From Methanococcus voltae (lineage in GTDB: Archaea > AGJL01 > Methanococci > Methanococcales > Methanococcaceae): DNA of 64,000 bases. A program made the position numbers and the translations under genes. Location: positions 62,001-126,000 of the forward strand of contig NZ_JAGGMO010000005.1 in the NCBI RefSeq assembly GCF_017875395.1, read 5' to 3'. Of the stretch, positions 47,768 through 57,798 are shown piece by piece (the first letter of the stretch is position 1; every line of letters starts with the position of its first letter). The notes beneath the pieces were generated by a model that was not told the origin of the DNA, did not search any database, and saw nothing but the letters and a program-made list of their open reading frames with translations.

Positions 47768-49075
47768 TTGAGTCATGTGTGTTCAATATGTAAGGGTAGG
47801 AAGAATTTATGTGGTAGAAGTAAATGTTTAATTCTTCAAAAATTCAGAATTTCCAAAAAATTCAAAGGATTGATAGAAAAAAAAGAATTCTTTGGAGCTT
47901 CACCACCTAGTTTGTTCGTTGGTGAGTATGGATACCCAAAAGTACGTATAGGCCCCATGTTGCCTACCTTTGGAGATGTTGAACAAGCTAACGAATTATT
48001 AAATGAAACAGTTAATGAAACAGTCAATAAAAACACGGAATTTGATATTGGTAAACTTGAAAATCCTAAAAACTGGACAAATAGCTCTATTGAAGAAATT
48101 ATGCACTATAGGTCAATGTTAGTTATGGGGGAAACTAAATCAAATGTTAAAGTCGAAAATAATTATAGAGATGCTAATTTACCAACGTCTACCAGATATA
48201 TTGAGAATATACAAGAAATTGCTATGTCAATAAAACCCGTAGATAGTGAGATGAAATTACTTAAAAATCCAAAAATGGTTTTGGGTATGAACTCCTACAC
48301 ATCACCTATGGGTGCAAAAGAAAATCTTTTAAAATTTGATATTGCAGAAAACCCTAAAATTCCAAAAAAGACTGATAGCGTAGTAAATGATGAAATAAAA
48401 TCATTAGAAGGCGTTATGAGTCTTTATAATTCAGGATTTGATGAATACTACATAATAAAACTTTTATCTACGGGGCTAATGGGGATAGATAAAAGAATTG
48501 TACCCACAAAATGGAGTATAACCGCTGTTCAAGATATGATTGGCAAAGAAATACGGAAAGAAGTTATAGGTTACAACGTAGTTAATAATTACGAATTGTA
48601 TCACGCTACTTTATTGGGTAATCGGTATTTTATATTATTAATGCCTGATTTATACGCCTTTGAGGCCATGGAAGTATGGTTAAAAGGTTCTTTGTATGGT
48701 AGAGTAGCAGAATATCACGTTCTCGGAGATTACGAAGGTATTAAAGGCTTAAAAGGCTATGTAAAAGAAACTGCGGGCGCGTTCCATGCTTCGCGATTGA
48801 GTATTATGGAGCATCTTCAAAAAAGAAAAAAACAGGCTAAAATCGTTGTAATACGTGAAATTACGCCTGATTATTATGCGCCTGTTGGAGTTTGGCAAAT
48901 CCGTCAAGGGGTTAAACTTGCAATGGATACTAAAAAAATTGGCGAGTTTGATACATTAAAATCGGCAATTTCTGGTTTAGAACAGCATTTGATAGTTCCT
49001 GTTGAAAAATACGTTGAAAAAAGTAAAATATTAAAAATAACTAATAGACAAACTTTATTGGAGCAATATTTCTAA
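47768..49075 (+). CDS. nreA: DNA repair protein NreA with PCNA-binding tail
   Basis: 435 aa from TTG 47768 (AGTGAT upstream), or 438 from GTG 47759. An N-terminal zinc-finger-like CSICKGRKNLCGRSKC is followed by the large NreA core (FFGASPPSLFVGEYGYPKVR in part, then RIVPTKWSITAVQDMIGK). The last eight residues QTLLEQYF are a perfect PIP box for binding the PCNA clamp. NreA is linked to repair of DNA cross-links and alkylation in archaea. The segment near residues 75-90 (ELLNETVNETVNKNTEF) is a low-complexity insert. Confidence 0.9.
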   Translation: MSHVCSICKGRKNLCGRSKCLILQKFRISKKFKGLIEKKEFFGASPPSLFVGEYGYPKVRIGPMLPTFGDVEQANELLNETVNETVNKNTEFDIGKLENPKNWTNSSIEEIMHYRSMLVMGETKSNVKVENNYRDANLPTSTRYIENIQEIAMSIKPVDSEMKLLKNPKMVLGMNSYTSPMGAKENLLKFDIAENPKIPKKTDSVVNDEIKSLEGVMSLYNSGFDEYYIIKLLSTGLMGIDKRIVPTKWSITAVQDMIGKEIRKEVIGYNVVNNYELYHATLLGNRYFILLMPDLYAFEAMEVWLKGSLYGRVAEYHVLGDYEGIKGLKGYVKETAGAFHASRLSIMEHLQKRKKQAKIVVIREITPDYYAPVGVWQIRQGVKLAMDTKKIGEFDTLKSAISGLEQHLIVPVEKYVEKSKILKITNRQTLLEQYF

Positions 49076-49138
49076 TTATTTAATTTTTATTTTTAATTCC
49101 AAGATATAATTTCTAATTTAATATATTAGTTTCTAATT

Positions 49139-49408
49139 TTAATATCTCCAATATTTTATGAAACTTCCTTTATCTTTGACATTTAAAATTAATTTGCAAC
49201 CTTCAGTCCATTCGTTTGATTCAGTTCTTATAAAAACAATGTCATCAAACACGTTTTCTATTTCAGATTTTTCGATGTCCACGATTTCTCCGGCATCGAC
49301 CCAAGATCCTGAGATTTTTGCAAGGCTTTTTTTATCGAGCAAGCTTTCGGCGTCTATCTTTGTTAAATCGCTCAATCTATCAATTTTTTGAATTCTTTTT
49401 ACCTTCAT
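49139..49408 (-). CDS. small acidic protein of unknown function
   Basis: 89 aa, soluble, no recognised domain. Sequence runs KVKRIQKIDRLSDLTKIDAE to a Trp-rich end (NEWTEGCKL, SFIKYWRY). GGTGGG before ATG 49408 supports translation. It converges with nreA. Confidence 0.6.
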   Translation of the reverse strand: MKVKRIQKIDRLSDLTKIDAESLLDKKSLAKISGSWVDAGEIVDIEKSEIENVFDDIVFIRTESNEWTEGCKLILNVKDKGSFIKYWRY

Positions 49409-49606
49409 GTTACCCACCATATATTATGTTATATATGCACAATTAACATTACTAAACTATTTTAAATTTAAAGTATTAAAAGTTACTCATTTTAATCGAG
49501 GATAATAGTACTTTTATAGAATATATAAAAAATAAAAATAATATAATACTGAAATATTAAAAATACTAAAATATTAAAATAAAACGTAAAAAAAGTATAA
49601 TGGAAT

Positions 49607-50809
49607 TTAAAATTCTCTTTCAACGGATAATTTTTCTTCATTTTCAGAGAATAATTTATTTACCATCCAATCGACATCAAATTCTTGTAAATCGGAATAT
49701 CTTTGACCTACACCCATATATAATATAGGTTTTCCTATAGAATGAGCAATTGATAAAGCCGCCCCACCTTTTGCATCTGCGTCTGTTTTGGTTAAAATTG
49801 CTCCGTCGATAGTAACTGCATTGTTAAATTCTTCTGCCTGAGTTATTGCATCGTTACCTGCTAATGAATCGCCCACAAATACGACTAAATCTGGTTTTGT
49901 TACTCTAACAACTTTTTTGATTTCCGACATTAAATTTATGTTGGTTGTTTGCCTGCCTGCGGTATCTGCAAGTACTACGTCAACTTTTTTAGCTTTTGCG
50001 TGCTGTATTGCATCAAAAATAACTGCTGCACTGTCTGCGCCTTTTTGATGTTTTATAACCTTAACTTCAAGATTGTTTGCGTGCTCTTCGAGTTGGTCTA
50101 TTGCCCCAGCTCTAAAAGTGTCCCCTGCTGCCATTACTACGCTATGACCGTTTTCTTTTAATTTATAAGCTAATTTGGATATTGAGGTAGTTTTTCCAGT
50201 CCCATTTATTCCTAAAAATATGATTACGGCAGGTTCGCCTTCTTTATTTTTATTTTGGATTAATTGCTCAATATCAATTTTTTCCTGTGCCAATATATTT
50301 CTAATTGAGCTCTTAAGTGCATTTTCAATGATTTCTTCAGGTTTGTCATCACTTGTAATTTTTAAGCCAATTAATCTTTCTTTTAAAGATTCGATTATAC
50401 TTTCAACAGTGTCGTATGCTACGTCTGCTTCCAATAGTTCTAACTCTAATTCTTCCAATATTTCCTCAATATCGTCTTCAGTAAGGACTACTTCTTTACT
50501 TAAAACTTTTTTAATGCTTTTTGTAATTTTAAATTTATCTAAAAACCCTACTTTTGTTTTTTCAAATTTTCCTAAAACGTTTTCATCACTTACATCTATT
50601 TTGGAATTTTCATCTAATTCAGTTACTTCGGTTACTTCGGTTTTAATTTGATTTATTTCGTTTTTGGTTTCTTCGTTTATTTCTTCATCGATTTGTTTTT
50701 CGTTGATGACTGGTTTAACTTCTTCATCTACAGCTTCGCCTTTTTTGTAGATTTTGTTGGACAATTTATTCATGGTGTTTGTTAATTTTGACTTAAGGCT
50801 TCCAAACAT
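49607..50809 (-). CDS. ftsY: signal recognition particle receptor FtsY
   Basis: 400 aa. An acidic N-terminal A region (to about 95) precedes the NG domain: G1 [15 protein letters not shown], the [18 protein letters not shown] block, G3 DTAGRQ and G4 [10 protein letters not shown]. It docks SRP-ribosome complexes at the membrane. GGTGAA precedes the ATG. Confidence 0.96.
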   Translation of the reverse strand: MFGSLKSKLTNTMNKLSNKIYKKGEAVDEEVKPVINEKQIDEEINEETKNEINQIKTEVTEVTELDENSKIDVSDENVLGKFEKTKVGFLDKFKITKSIKKVLSKEVVLTEDDIEEILEELELELLEADVAYDTVESIIESLKERLIGLKITSDDKPEEIIENALKSSIRNILAQEKIDIEQLIQNKNKEGEPAVIIFLGINGTGKTTSISKLAYKLKENGHSVVMAAGDTFRAGAIDQLEEHANNLEVKVIKHQKGADSAAVIFDAIQHAKAKKVDVVLADTAGRQTTNINLMSEIKKVVRVTKPDLVVFVGDSLAGNDAITQAEEFNNAVTIDGAILTKTDADAKGGAALSIAHSIGKPILYMGVGQRYSDLQEFDVDWMVNKLFSENEEKLSVEREF

Positions 50810-51186
50810 TTATTTCACCAAATTTTAATCGATTTATTAATTTATTAATTTATTAAAAATTTATTAATTTATCGATATTTGTTGTTTGTTGTTACGATAA
50901 TGTTACACACTAATTATTATATATTACTTTGTTATTCACTACCTTATTATTCACTAGTTTGCTATTCCAAATTGTATATAATATACTTGCGTACATATTT
51001 TTATATACTCGATTTCTATATATTAGAGAGTTATAGATATAAAATAAATTATTATCATAATCATTATTGTTATCACTAATAATTAGGGTAATTCATCAAT
51101 TTTATCAATAATTATTTTAATTTTATTAAAAAGGAATTATTAATTATTAACTATTAATATTAATCAGGATTATAACGGTGATTATA
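50810..51186. promoter_or_regulatory. divergent promoter region of ftsY and nop5
   Basis: 377 bases, AT-rich, with TTTATTAAT repeats near 50829-50870. Both promoters should lie here; no further feature is clear. Confidence 0.35.
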
Positions 51187-52791
51187 ATGCTTAGCGCAAT
51201 TTTAGTACCATACGGTATTTTTGTAATTAAAAAAGACGAAAGCGAAACAGATGAAACACAAAGTATTGAGAATCTTACTAAAAACATTGTTTACTTTAAA
51301 AAATTTGATGAAGAAGACATTCCATCAATTATGTATGAATTAAGGCAAGATGCTAACGAAAAAAAGGCAGAATTAAAACAAGCTTTAATCGAAGAAATTA
51401 CAGAACTTAAAAATAAAGAAGCTGAAGAAAGCGAAGAAAGCGAAGAAGCTGAAGGAATAGAACCTATCGACATTGCTGTTGAAGAATTAGAAACCATTAG
51501 CTTTGAAGCTTCAAAAATTAGACCTGAAAACGACGCTATGAGAAGTGTTATGTATGAATTAGGTTTAGAATACGGCGTATTCGAAGATTTGGAAGACGAT
51601 TTCTTAAATAAAATGAATGAATGGACCGTTCAATATACTAAAATGATGATGAAAAGAAGTTCACAGGCAAAAGATAAATTAATCGTGCAAACCGTTAACG
51701 CTTTGGACAACCTTGATGAGACCTTAAACTTATTTTCAGAAAGATTAAGAGAATGGTACTCATTGTACTTCCCAGAAATGGACAATATTGTTAAAAAACA
51801 AGACGCGTACGTACAATTAGTTTCAGAATACGGATTCAGAGAAAATTACACCAGAACTAGATTAAAAGAAGAGATGCCTCAAAACTTAGCAAGAACTTTA
51901 TCCTTAGCAGCTAAAAAATCTATGGGTGCTGAAATCTCGGAAGTAGATTTACAGATTATAAAAAGCCTTGCTAATGAAATACACAATTTATACAAGTACA
52001 GAGAAGAATTACAGGCTTACTTAGAAGTTTCCATGACTGAAGTTGCGCCTAACTTGACAAAAATTGCAGGACCTTCAATCGGTGCAAGACTTATAAGCCT
52101 TGCAGGCGGTATGGACAGACTTTCAATATTACCGGGTTCAACGATACAAGTTATCGGTGCTGAAAAAGCTTTATTTGCACACTTAAGAGAAAGAGCAGAC
52201 TCTCCAAAACACGGTATTATATTCCAACACCCTTACATACAAGGTGCTACAGGTTGGACACGTGGTAAAATATCAAGAGCAATTGCTTGTAAAATGTCCA
52301 TTGCAATTAAAGCAGATATGAGCGGAAATTACATTGCAGACACCTTATCAGAACAAATCGACAAAAAAGTAGCAGATATTAAAGTTAAATTCCCAAAACC
52401 ACCAGTTAAAAAGAAATCCAAAAGACCACAAGGTAAAGGAAGACCAAGTAGACCTGGAAAACCAGGTGCAGGAAAACCTCAAAGAAGAGACGGTAGAAAC
52501 GACGACAGAAGAAGGGACGATAAAAAAAGAGATGGTAGAAGAGATAGTAGGGTAGACGGTAGAAGAGACGATAGGGATAGTAGAGATAATAGGGGAAAAG
52601 ACAATAAAGGCAGAAGAGACGGTAGAAACGACGACAGAAGAAACGAGAAAAGTAGTAAACCTACTAGAGATGGAAAAAGTAGAGATAGTAAACCTAACAA
52701 CGCAAACAAAGGCGGTAAAGCAGGTAAAGGCGAAAAACGTAAAGTTGAAAGAGTTGTTATTGGAAAAACGTCTTCAAAAATTAACAAATAA
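51187..52791 (+). CDS. Nop5/Nop56-like C/D-box RNP protein with long basic tail
   Basis: 534 aa. The N-terminal domain and coiled coil lead to the Nop domain at about 295-400: GPSIGARLISLAGG, LPGSTIQVIGAEKALFAHL and HPYIQGATGWTRGKISRAIA. It joins L7Ae and fibrillarin on C/D guide RNAs for rRNA 2'-O-methylation. ATG 51187 follows GGTGAT. The last 130 or so residues are an arginine, aspartate, lysine and glycine low-complexity tail with repeated RRDGRNDDRR units, much longer than in usual archaeal Nop5. The fibrillarin gene follows after 110 bases. Confidence 0.93.
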   Translation: MLSAILVPYGIFVIKKDESETDETQSIENLTKNIVYFKKFDEEDIPSIMYELRQDANEKKAELKQALIEEITELKNKEAEESEESEEAEGIEPIDIAVEELETISFEASKIRPENDAMRSVMYELGLEYGVFEDLEDDFLNKMNEWTVQYTKMMMKRSSQAKDKLIVQTVNALDNLDETLNLFSERLREWYSLYFPEMDNIVKKQDAYVQLVSEYGFRENYTRTRLKEEMPQNLARTLSLAAKKSMGAEISEVDLQIIKSLANEIHNLYKYREELQAYLEVSMTEVAPNLTKIAGPSIGARLISLAGGMDRLSILPGSTIQVIGAEKALFAHLRERADSPKHGIIFQHPYIQGATGWTRGKISRAIACKMSIAIKADMSGNYIADTLSEQIDKKVADIKVKFPKPPVKKKSKRPQGKGRPSRPGKPGAGKPQRRDGRNDDRRRDDKKRDGRRDSRVDGRRDDRDSRDNRGKDNKGRRDGRNDDRRNEKSSKPTRDGKSRDSKPNNANKGGKAGKGEKRKVERVVIGKTSSKINK

Positions 52792-52901
52792 TAAAAATAA
52801 TAATAAAAATAAAACTTAAACGTTAAAGAAAAGCTAAAAAATATTAAATTAATAAATACAAATAATTTTATTAATTTTTAAATGATTTAATCGGTGGTCA
52901 T

Positions 52902-53588
52902 ATGGCAAAAGTTAAAGAAAAGTTCGATAATGTATTTGAATTAGATTTAGGCGATGGAATTGAAAGAATTGGTACAAAATCATTAGTTCCAAACAAAAGA
53001 GTATACGGCGAAAAATTAGTTAACGTTAAAAATACAGAGTACAGAGTATGGAACCCTAACAAAAGTAAGTTGGGAGCATCTATCATTAACGGATTAAAGG
53101 AAATGCCAATTAAAAAAGGCAGTAAAGTCTTATACTTGGGAGCTTCTGCAGGTACTACTCCGTCACACGTTGCAGATATTGCTGAAGATTCTCCAGTTTA
53201 CGCTGTTGAGTTTGCACCAAGAATTATGAGAGAGTTCATTGAAAGCTGTGAAGGTAGGAAAAACTTATTCCCTATTTTAGGCGATGCAAACAAACCAGAT
53301 GAATATGCGAACATCGTGGAAAAAGTAGACGTTATATTCGAAGACGTTGCACAACCAAACCAAGCTGAAATATTGATAAAAAATGCCAAATGGTTTTTGA
53401 AAGAAGGCGGATATGGTATGATATCAATTAAAGCAAGAAGTGTCGATGTTACAGAAAACCCTAGAGTAATATTTGAAGCTCAAAAAGAAATCATGGAACA
53501 AAACGGTTTCAAAATCGTAGATGCTATAAATATTGAACCATTTGAAAAAGACCACATGTTATTTGTTGGAATTTGGAATGGACAATAA
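52902..53588 (+). CDS. flpA: fibrillarin-like rRNA/tRNA 2'-O-methyltransferase
   Basis: 228 aa. NPNKSKLGASIINGL, the SAM site VLYLGASAGTTPSHVAD, VYAVEFAPR and DVIFEDVAQPNQAEIL are all fibrillarin blocks. It is the catalytic subunit of the C/D-box RNP. GGTGG precedes the ATG. The pairing with nop5 makes an RNP operon. Confidence 0.96.
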   Translation: MAKVKEKFDNVFELDLGDGIERIGTKSLVPNKRVYGEKLVNVKNTEYRVWNPNKSKLGASIINGLKEMPIKKGSKVLYLGASAGTTPSHVADIAEDSPVYAVEFAPRIMREFIESCEGRKNLFPILGDANKPDEYANIVEKVDVIFEDVAQPNQAEILIKNAKWFLKEGGYGMISIKARSVDVTENPRVIFEAQKEIMEQNGFKIVDAINIEPFEKDHMLFVGIWNGQ

Positions 53589-53910
53589 CTTAAATTATAA
53601 TTAAATATACTTAATTTTATTTTTAGTTTTATTATTAGATTTATTATTAGATTTATTATTAGTTTTAAGTACAATAATTTTAAAATAGTATTTTCTTTTT
53701 ATTTCTTATTTTATTTCTTATTTTTCATATGAATAAGTAGGATTCAGTATAGGTGTAATCATCATAAGTCAGATAACCCTCTTTTCATCACAATCCTAAT
53801 CAAATCTTATTTAAACCTAGTATTATATAATATTATCCATTAGAATTAAATAATCGGATAATTTCGATGTAGTCATCGTATGATTATTATAAAACTATGT
53901 AGGGATAGAT

Positions 53911-54765
53911 ATGAAAAATACGAATAATAAGGACAATAATTCGAATAAAAATGGTAAAAATATTCCTAAATCGGATAAAATAAGTCGTATGGATAGGTAC
54001 AATAATTTAGATAATGATATTAAAGATACTGTAACGTTAAGAGACGCTTACTCCTGGGATGAAGAAAAAGGATTAAAAAACAAGCAAGATATTGTAGTAG
54101 TTGAACAAATTTGTGAATTTTATAAAAATGAGGAATATAAAGGTAAAGTTTTAGCATCGCCAAATGGATTAAAGGAATTATTGGTTGGACATATTATAAG
54201 TGAAGGTAATTTTAAAAAAGATGAAAAAATTAAGGAAATTAAAATAATTGAAGAAAGTGATGAAATAGAAGGTTTAAAAAATAGAAAAATAATTAAATTA
54301 AAACTATATACTGAAAGTAATGATTTAAACGAAATTAAAACAGGAAATGATTTAAATTTAAAATTAAGTACCATTAAGAAGATTATGGTACAAATGCCTA
54401 CGATGTCTAACATTTGGGAGTTAACCGGAGGCGTGCATTGGGCAGGATTATTTGATATGGAAGGGAATAAACTTACATACTACGAAGATATTGGACGACA
54501 TAACGCGATTGACAAAGTTATCGGATATGCGAAAATAAACGGTTTGGACATCTCAAATTGTATAATCGTTTCGAGTGGTAGGCAACCTACTGCAATGGTA
54601 AAAAAAGCCGTAAATGCGGGCTGTAGTGTTATTATTACAAAGTCACCATCTACGAATCACGGGATAGACCTTGCAAATAAAGAAAAAATAATATTATTGG
54701 GTTTTGCTAGAATTAATCGATTTATGATATACAGCGGTTTAGAATATATAAATTTTGAAGAATAA
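53911..54765 (+). CDS. fdhD: FdhD-family formate dehydrogenase accessory protein
   Basis: 284 aa. LTGGVHWAGLF, YYEDIGRHNAIDKVIGYA and IVSSGRQPTAMVKKAVNAGC are clear FdhD motifs. FdhD delivers sulfur to the molybdenum/tungsten cofactor of formate dehydrogenase, so its client is probably FdhA encoded at 9112. The usual loop with paired cysteines (CxxC type) before the TGGVH motif is absent: that region reads VQMPTMSNIWELTGG. The first 30 residues are Asn- and Lys-rich. It sits alone, about 43 kb from fdhAB. Confidence 0.88.
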   Translation: MKNTNNKDNNSNKNGKNIPKSDKISRMDRYNNLDNDIKDTVTLRDAYSWDEEKGLKNKQDIVVVEQICEFYKNEEYKGKVLASPNGLKELLVGHIISEGNFKKDEKIKEIKIIEESDEIEGLKNRKIIKLKLYTESNDLNEIKTGNDLNLKLSTIKKIMVQMPTMSNIWELTGGVHWAGLFDMEGNKLTYYEDIGRHNAIDKVIGYAKINGLDISNCIIVSSGRQPTAMVKKAVNAGCSVIITKSPSTNHGIDLANKEKIILLGFARINRFMIYSGLEYINFEE

Positions 54766-54920
54766 AAATAATAAAATACCAAAAATATGGAATTATCTTT
54801 TATTTTTTTATTAATCTTATTTCTTATTTTTTATATCAATTTATGTTTTATGTTTTATGTTTTATTTATTTTTAGTATTATTTTTAGTATTATTATTATT
54901 ATTATTATTATTTCTTAGTT

Positions 54921-55943
54921 CTACCTTAAACTTATTTTCTCATTATTTTTCGAGTTACTTTTTAATTTAGACTTTTGAACTAATCTATATAGAGCATAAT
55001 TTGACAAATCATAAGTATTAGCCAATTCTTGAATTGTATGTTTAAATATTACGCTATTACTACCATATTGTAACAAATATTTTTCTAAAAATGAAACATT
55101 GGAATAGGTTACTTCAGGATATTTCTTGGTAATCTCATAAATTGCGTTTAAAGCAGCATTACGAATTATGGTACTCCTAGAACAGGATAATTCCAATAAC
55201 CGATCCATGTTTTTAACTACTTCATCCTTTCCAGAATTTTGAATACTTGAAATCTTACATATTAAATCCATAGGGTTTATTTCATCGAAATCTCCATTTA
55301 TCATGTTTAAATCGACTTTTTTAGACATTATTTTCTCTTTATTAACCATACGATTTAATTTTTCTTTGTTGATTTCCACGTTACTTGCTTCTGGGTTAAT
55401 ATCGTGAATATATTCGGAAATTTCCTTTAGCTTTGTAACGAGTGTGGATTGAGACTCTTTATCGATTATCTTTTTAAATCTTTCACGTAAAACTTCGTGA
55501 CCATTCTCTACTTTTTGTCCTTTAAATGACCCATATGCTTTAACTATCTCATTGGTGTATTCTCGAATCTCTAAATCAATCGTACCTTTATGTAGTGCCA
55601 ATACGGATGATTCAAATTCAGAATAAGCTTCTGAAAAACTTTTTAAGAATATTTTTACACAAATTAATGTGGTAAGTACAACGTGTCTTTCAGGATCTGC
55701 CAATAATCTTTTCATAGGCTGGACTAAGGCATTATAATTAAAAGATTTTTCTTTAATTGCTACCTTTGTGAGTACATGCAATGAATTAGCCCTAATTTTA
55801 GGATTTTTTGACTTTAACATCGCATATAATTCGCCGTGTAACTCCTCATCTAACCGTGCTTGATTTAGTGCTTCTGCAATAAGACCATCTTCAACCAAGG
55901 TCCTAAATTTCCTATTTTTTGAAAATATATTTTCAAGTATCAT
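54921..55943 (-). CDS. helical-repeat (HEAT/ARM-like) protein of unknown function
   Basis: 340 aa, all helical, cytoplasmic. Repeats of two-helix units are suggested by NPKIRANSLHVLTKVAIKE, DPERHVVLTTLICVKIFL and RSTIIRNAALNAIYEITKKY. ATG 55943 follows GGTGG. It ends in TAG, rare in this window, followed two codons later by an in-frame TAA. Proteins of this shape usually serve as scaffolds; no partner is evident. Confidence 0.65.
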   Translation of the reverse strand: MILENIFSKNRKFRTLVEDGLIAEALNQARLDEELHGELYAMLKSKNPKIRANSLHVLTKVAIKEKSFNYNALVQPMKRLLADPERHVVLTTLICVKIFLKSFSEAYSEFESSVLALHKGTIDLEIREYTNEIVKAYGSFKGQKVENGHEVLRERFKKIIDKESQSTLVTKLKEISEYIHDINPEASNVEINKEKLNRMVNKEKIMSKKVDLNMINGDFDEINPMDLICKISSIQNSGKDEVVKNMDRLLELSCSRSTIIRNAALNAIYEITKKYPEVTYSNVSFLEKYLLQYGSNSVIFKHTIQELANTYDLSNYALYRLVQKSKLKSNSKNNEKISLR

Positions 55944-56200
55944 TAAACCACCGTATCCCAAGTCTATTGGGAACATTAACCTTTGGGTTAAACTACTGCC
56001 CCATAATCTAGTACTTATTATTTCGTTAACTAATTAATAAGATTAACTCTTTAATTCTAATAATTAAGTTATTCGATTGATTGATAATGTGTTGGTAATA
56101 AATTGTTAATAATAAATTGGTAGTATATTAATAATAGTTTTAATAATAGTTTTAATAATAATTTTAGTATTATAATTATTATTTTTAATCATATTATGTA

Positions 56201-56707
56201 TTATTCAAATTCAGAACTGTTTGTTGGAGTTACCGAGTATTTTAAATCGCTTTTTCTCCTCATTAAATCCATGAATGAGATACTATGTAGTGGGTTTTTA
56301 CTTGAAGTTAATATTTTTAAATCTGCCGTACATAAATCTACGGATTCTAATTCAGTTTTTAAAGGAATTGCACCATATTCTAATAAATTTTGCAATAATT
56401 CTTCTTGTATATCTACACAATCATGTAAATTTCCAGAGATTTTAAGTAAATATGCGTTAAATACTAGATCTATGCAATCTAAGATAATTAAGCCGGCATT
56501 TTGTAACTGTTGGCACAAAAACGTATAATCCTCTTGAGTAGCTTTTGTTATGAATTTTACATGGTAATACTTATGGTTTAAAATATTTGTAATTTTTAAA
56601 TTATAAAATTCAGTTGAATTACTATTTGATAGTATTCTTTTAAAGTTTGAAAATGCTTCAAATTCACATACTGCTTTTGTGGAATAATATTTTTGTACTC
56701 CGGGCAT
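56201..56707 (-). CDS. protein of unknown function
   Basis: 168 aa, no recognised family, membrane span or signal. YYSTKAVCEFEAFSNFKRIL and LCQQLQNAGLIILDCIDLVF alternate helix and strand. GGTGAT lies before the ATG, so it is probably expressed. Directly upstream is a tandem array of TATA-like units (56737-56784). Confidence 0.6.
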   Translation of the reverse strand: MPGVQKYYSTKAVCEFEAFSNFKRILSNSNSTEFYNLKITNILNHKYYHVKFITKATQEDYTFLCQQLQNAGLIILDCIDLVFNAYLLKISGNLHDCVDIQEELLQNLLEYGAIPLKTELESVDLCTADLKILTSSKNPLHSISFMDLMRRKSDLKYSVTPTNSSEFE

Positions 56708-56736
56708 GATAAAATCACCGTCACCGTTTTAGTAGT

Positions 56737-56784
56737 ATAGTTTGTAATATAGTTTATAATATAGTTTATAATATAGTTTATAAT
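56737..56784 (-). promoter_or_regulatory. 12-bp tandem repeat of TATA-like units in a promoter position
   Basis: Four copies of ATAGTTTATAAT (first copy with one change), read ATTATAAACTAT on the minus strand. They lie 30-77 bases upstream of the ATG at 56707. Each holds TTATAAA, a good archaeal TATA box. Confidence 0.6.
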
Positions 56785-57192
56785 ATTATTTTGTAGTGTA
56801 ATTTTAGTATAATAATAGTAGAATATGTAGCACACTAATAGGTAGTTAGTATATTAAATATAATCTTGTTTAAACATTCGATAATATGGATTATATGCTT
56901 TTAAAGTATATATTATTTATTCTTTAAATCTATGATAAATAAACAAATTACTTATTTAAAACCTTTAAAACTTTTAAAATTTATAAAATAAATAATATGA
57001 TTAGTAATGGGTAGAAAATAAATATAAATCCGTAATTCACCAAAATATAACATAAATAACATAGGTTTAAATAATTTAAAGGCATATTTAATATAAACAA
57101 TTGTAAAAATATTGGCTTATAAAAACTTGTTTAAATTTAGTAAAATAAGCTATTGATATTATAATTTTATAGATAACTAATAGGTGAATAGT
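56785..57192. promoter_or_regulatory. divergent promoter region of the unknown gene and the histone
   Basis: Together with the repeat array this is a 485-base AT-rich spacer. The histone promoter is probably close to the right end; TTTAAATAATTTAAAGG near 57064-57081 is TATA-like. Confidence 0.35.
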
Positions 57193-57492
57193 ATGATACC
57201 AAAAGGAACCGTTAAAAGAATTATGAAAGATAATACTGATATGTACGTGTCTACAGAATCAGTTGTTGCTTTAGTTGACATTCTTCAAGAAATGATAGTA
57301 ACCACTACAAAAATTGCCGAAGAGAATGCTGCAAAAGATAAAAGAAAAACCATTAAAGCGAGAGATATTGAAGAATGTGACGCTGAAAGGTTAAAGGAAA
57401 AGATATTACAAGTTTCAGAGCGAACTGAAAAAGTTAATATGTTGGCTAACGAGATATTACACGTTATTGCTTCAGAATTAGAGAGATACTAA
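57193..57492 (+). CDS. archaeal histone with long C-terminal helix, MJ1647-like
   Basis: 99 aa, against about 67 for ordinary archaeal histones. The histone fold spans about residues 2-66 (PKGTVKRIMKDNTDMYVS; then KRKTIKARDIEECDAERLK). The remaining 30 residues form a predicted helix (VSERTEKVNMLANEILHVIA). The same layout is known in M. jannaschii MJ1647, which tetramerises through this tail and bridges DNA. GGTGAA precedes ATG 57193. Confidence 0.93.
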   Translation: MIPKGTVKRIMKDNTDMYVSTESVVALVDILQEMIVTTTKIAEENAAKDKRKTIKARDIEECDAERLKEKILQVSERTEKVNMLANEILHVIASELERY

Positions 57493-57798
57493 GTGGATGA
57501 AACATAAATATGGACTAAATTGTGGTTAAAAAAGTAAAATACCCAAAATTAAAATAAATAATATTAATAAATTGATTAATTGCATGTTAATAATAAATTA
57601 ACAAATAATAAATTAATTTTTAAAGCATATAATATAAAATTATATAGTTTAATAATTTTATATTGTATCCCTTATATTAAAACAATATTATTCTATTATA
57701 TCACTTTCAATCATTTGTTTAAGTTTATTCTAATTTTATTTTGTATTAATTTAATATGTTTTTAATATATTTCAACATTGTTTAATATATTTATTAGA
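57493..57798. other. convergent spacer, AT-rich
   Basis: 306 bases after the histone gene. No gene or clear hairpin is visible. Confidence 0.35.

Noticed and set aside
52479-52787. 102-codon minus-strand frame rich in Leu and Ser
   Set aside because: It is the mirror image of the repetitive Nop5 tail and has no ribosome site.
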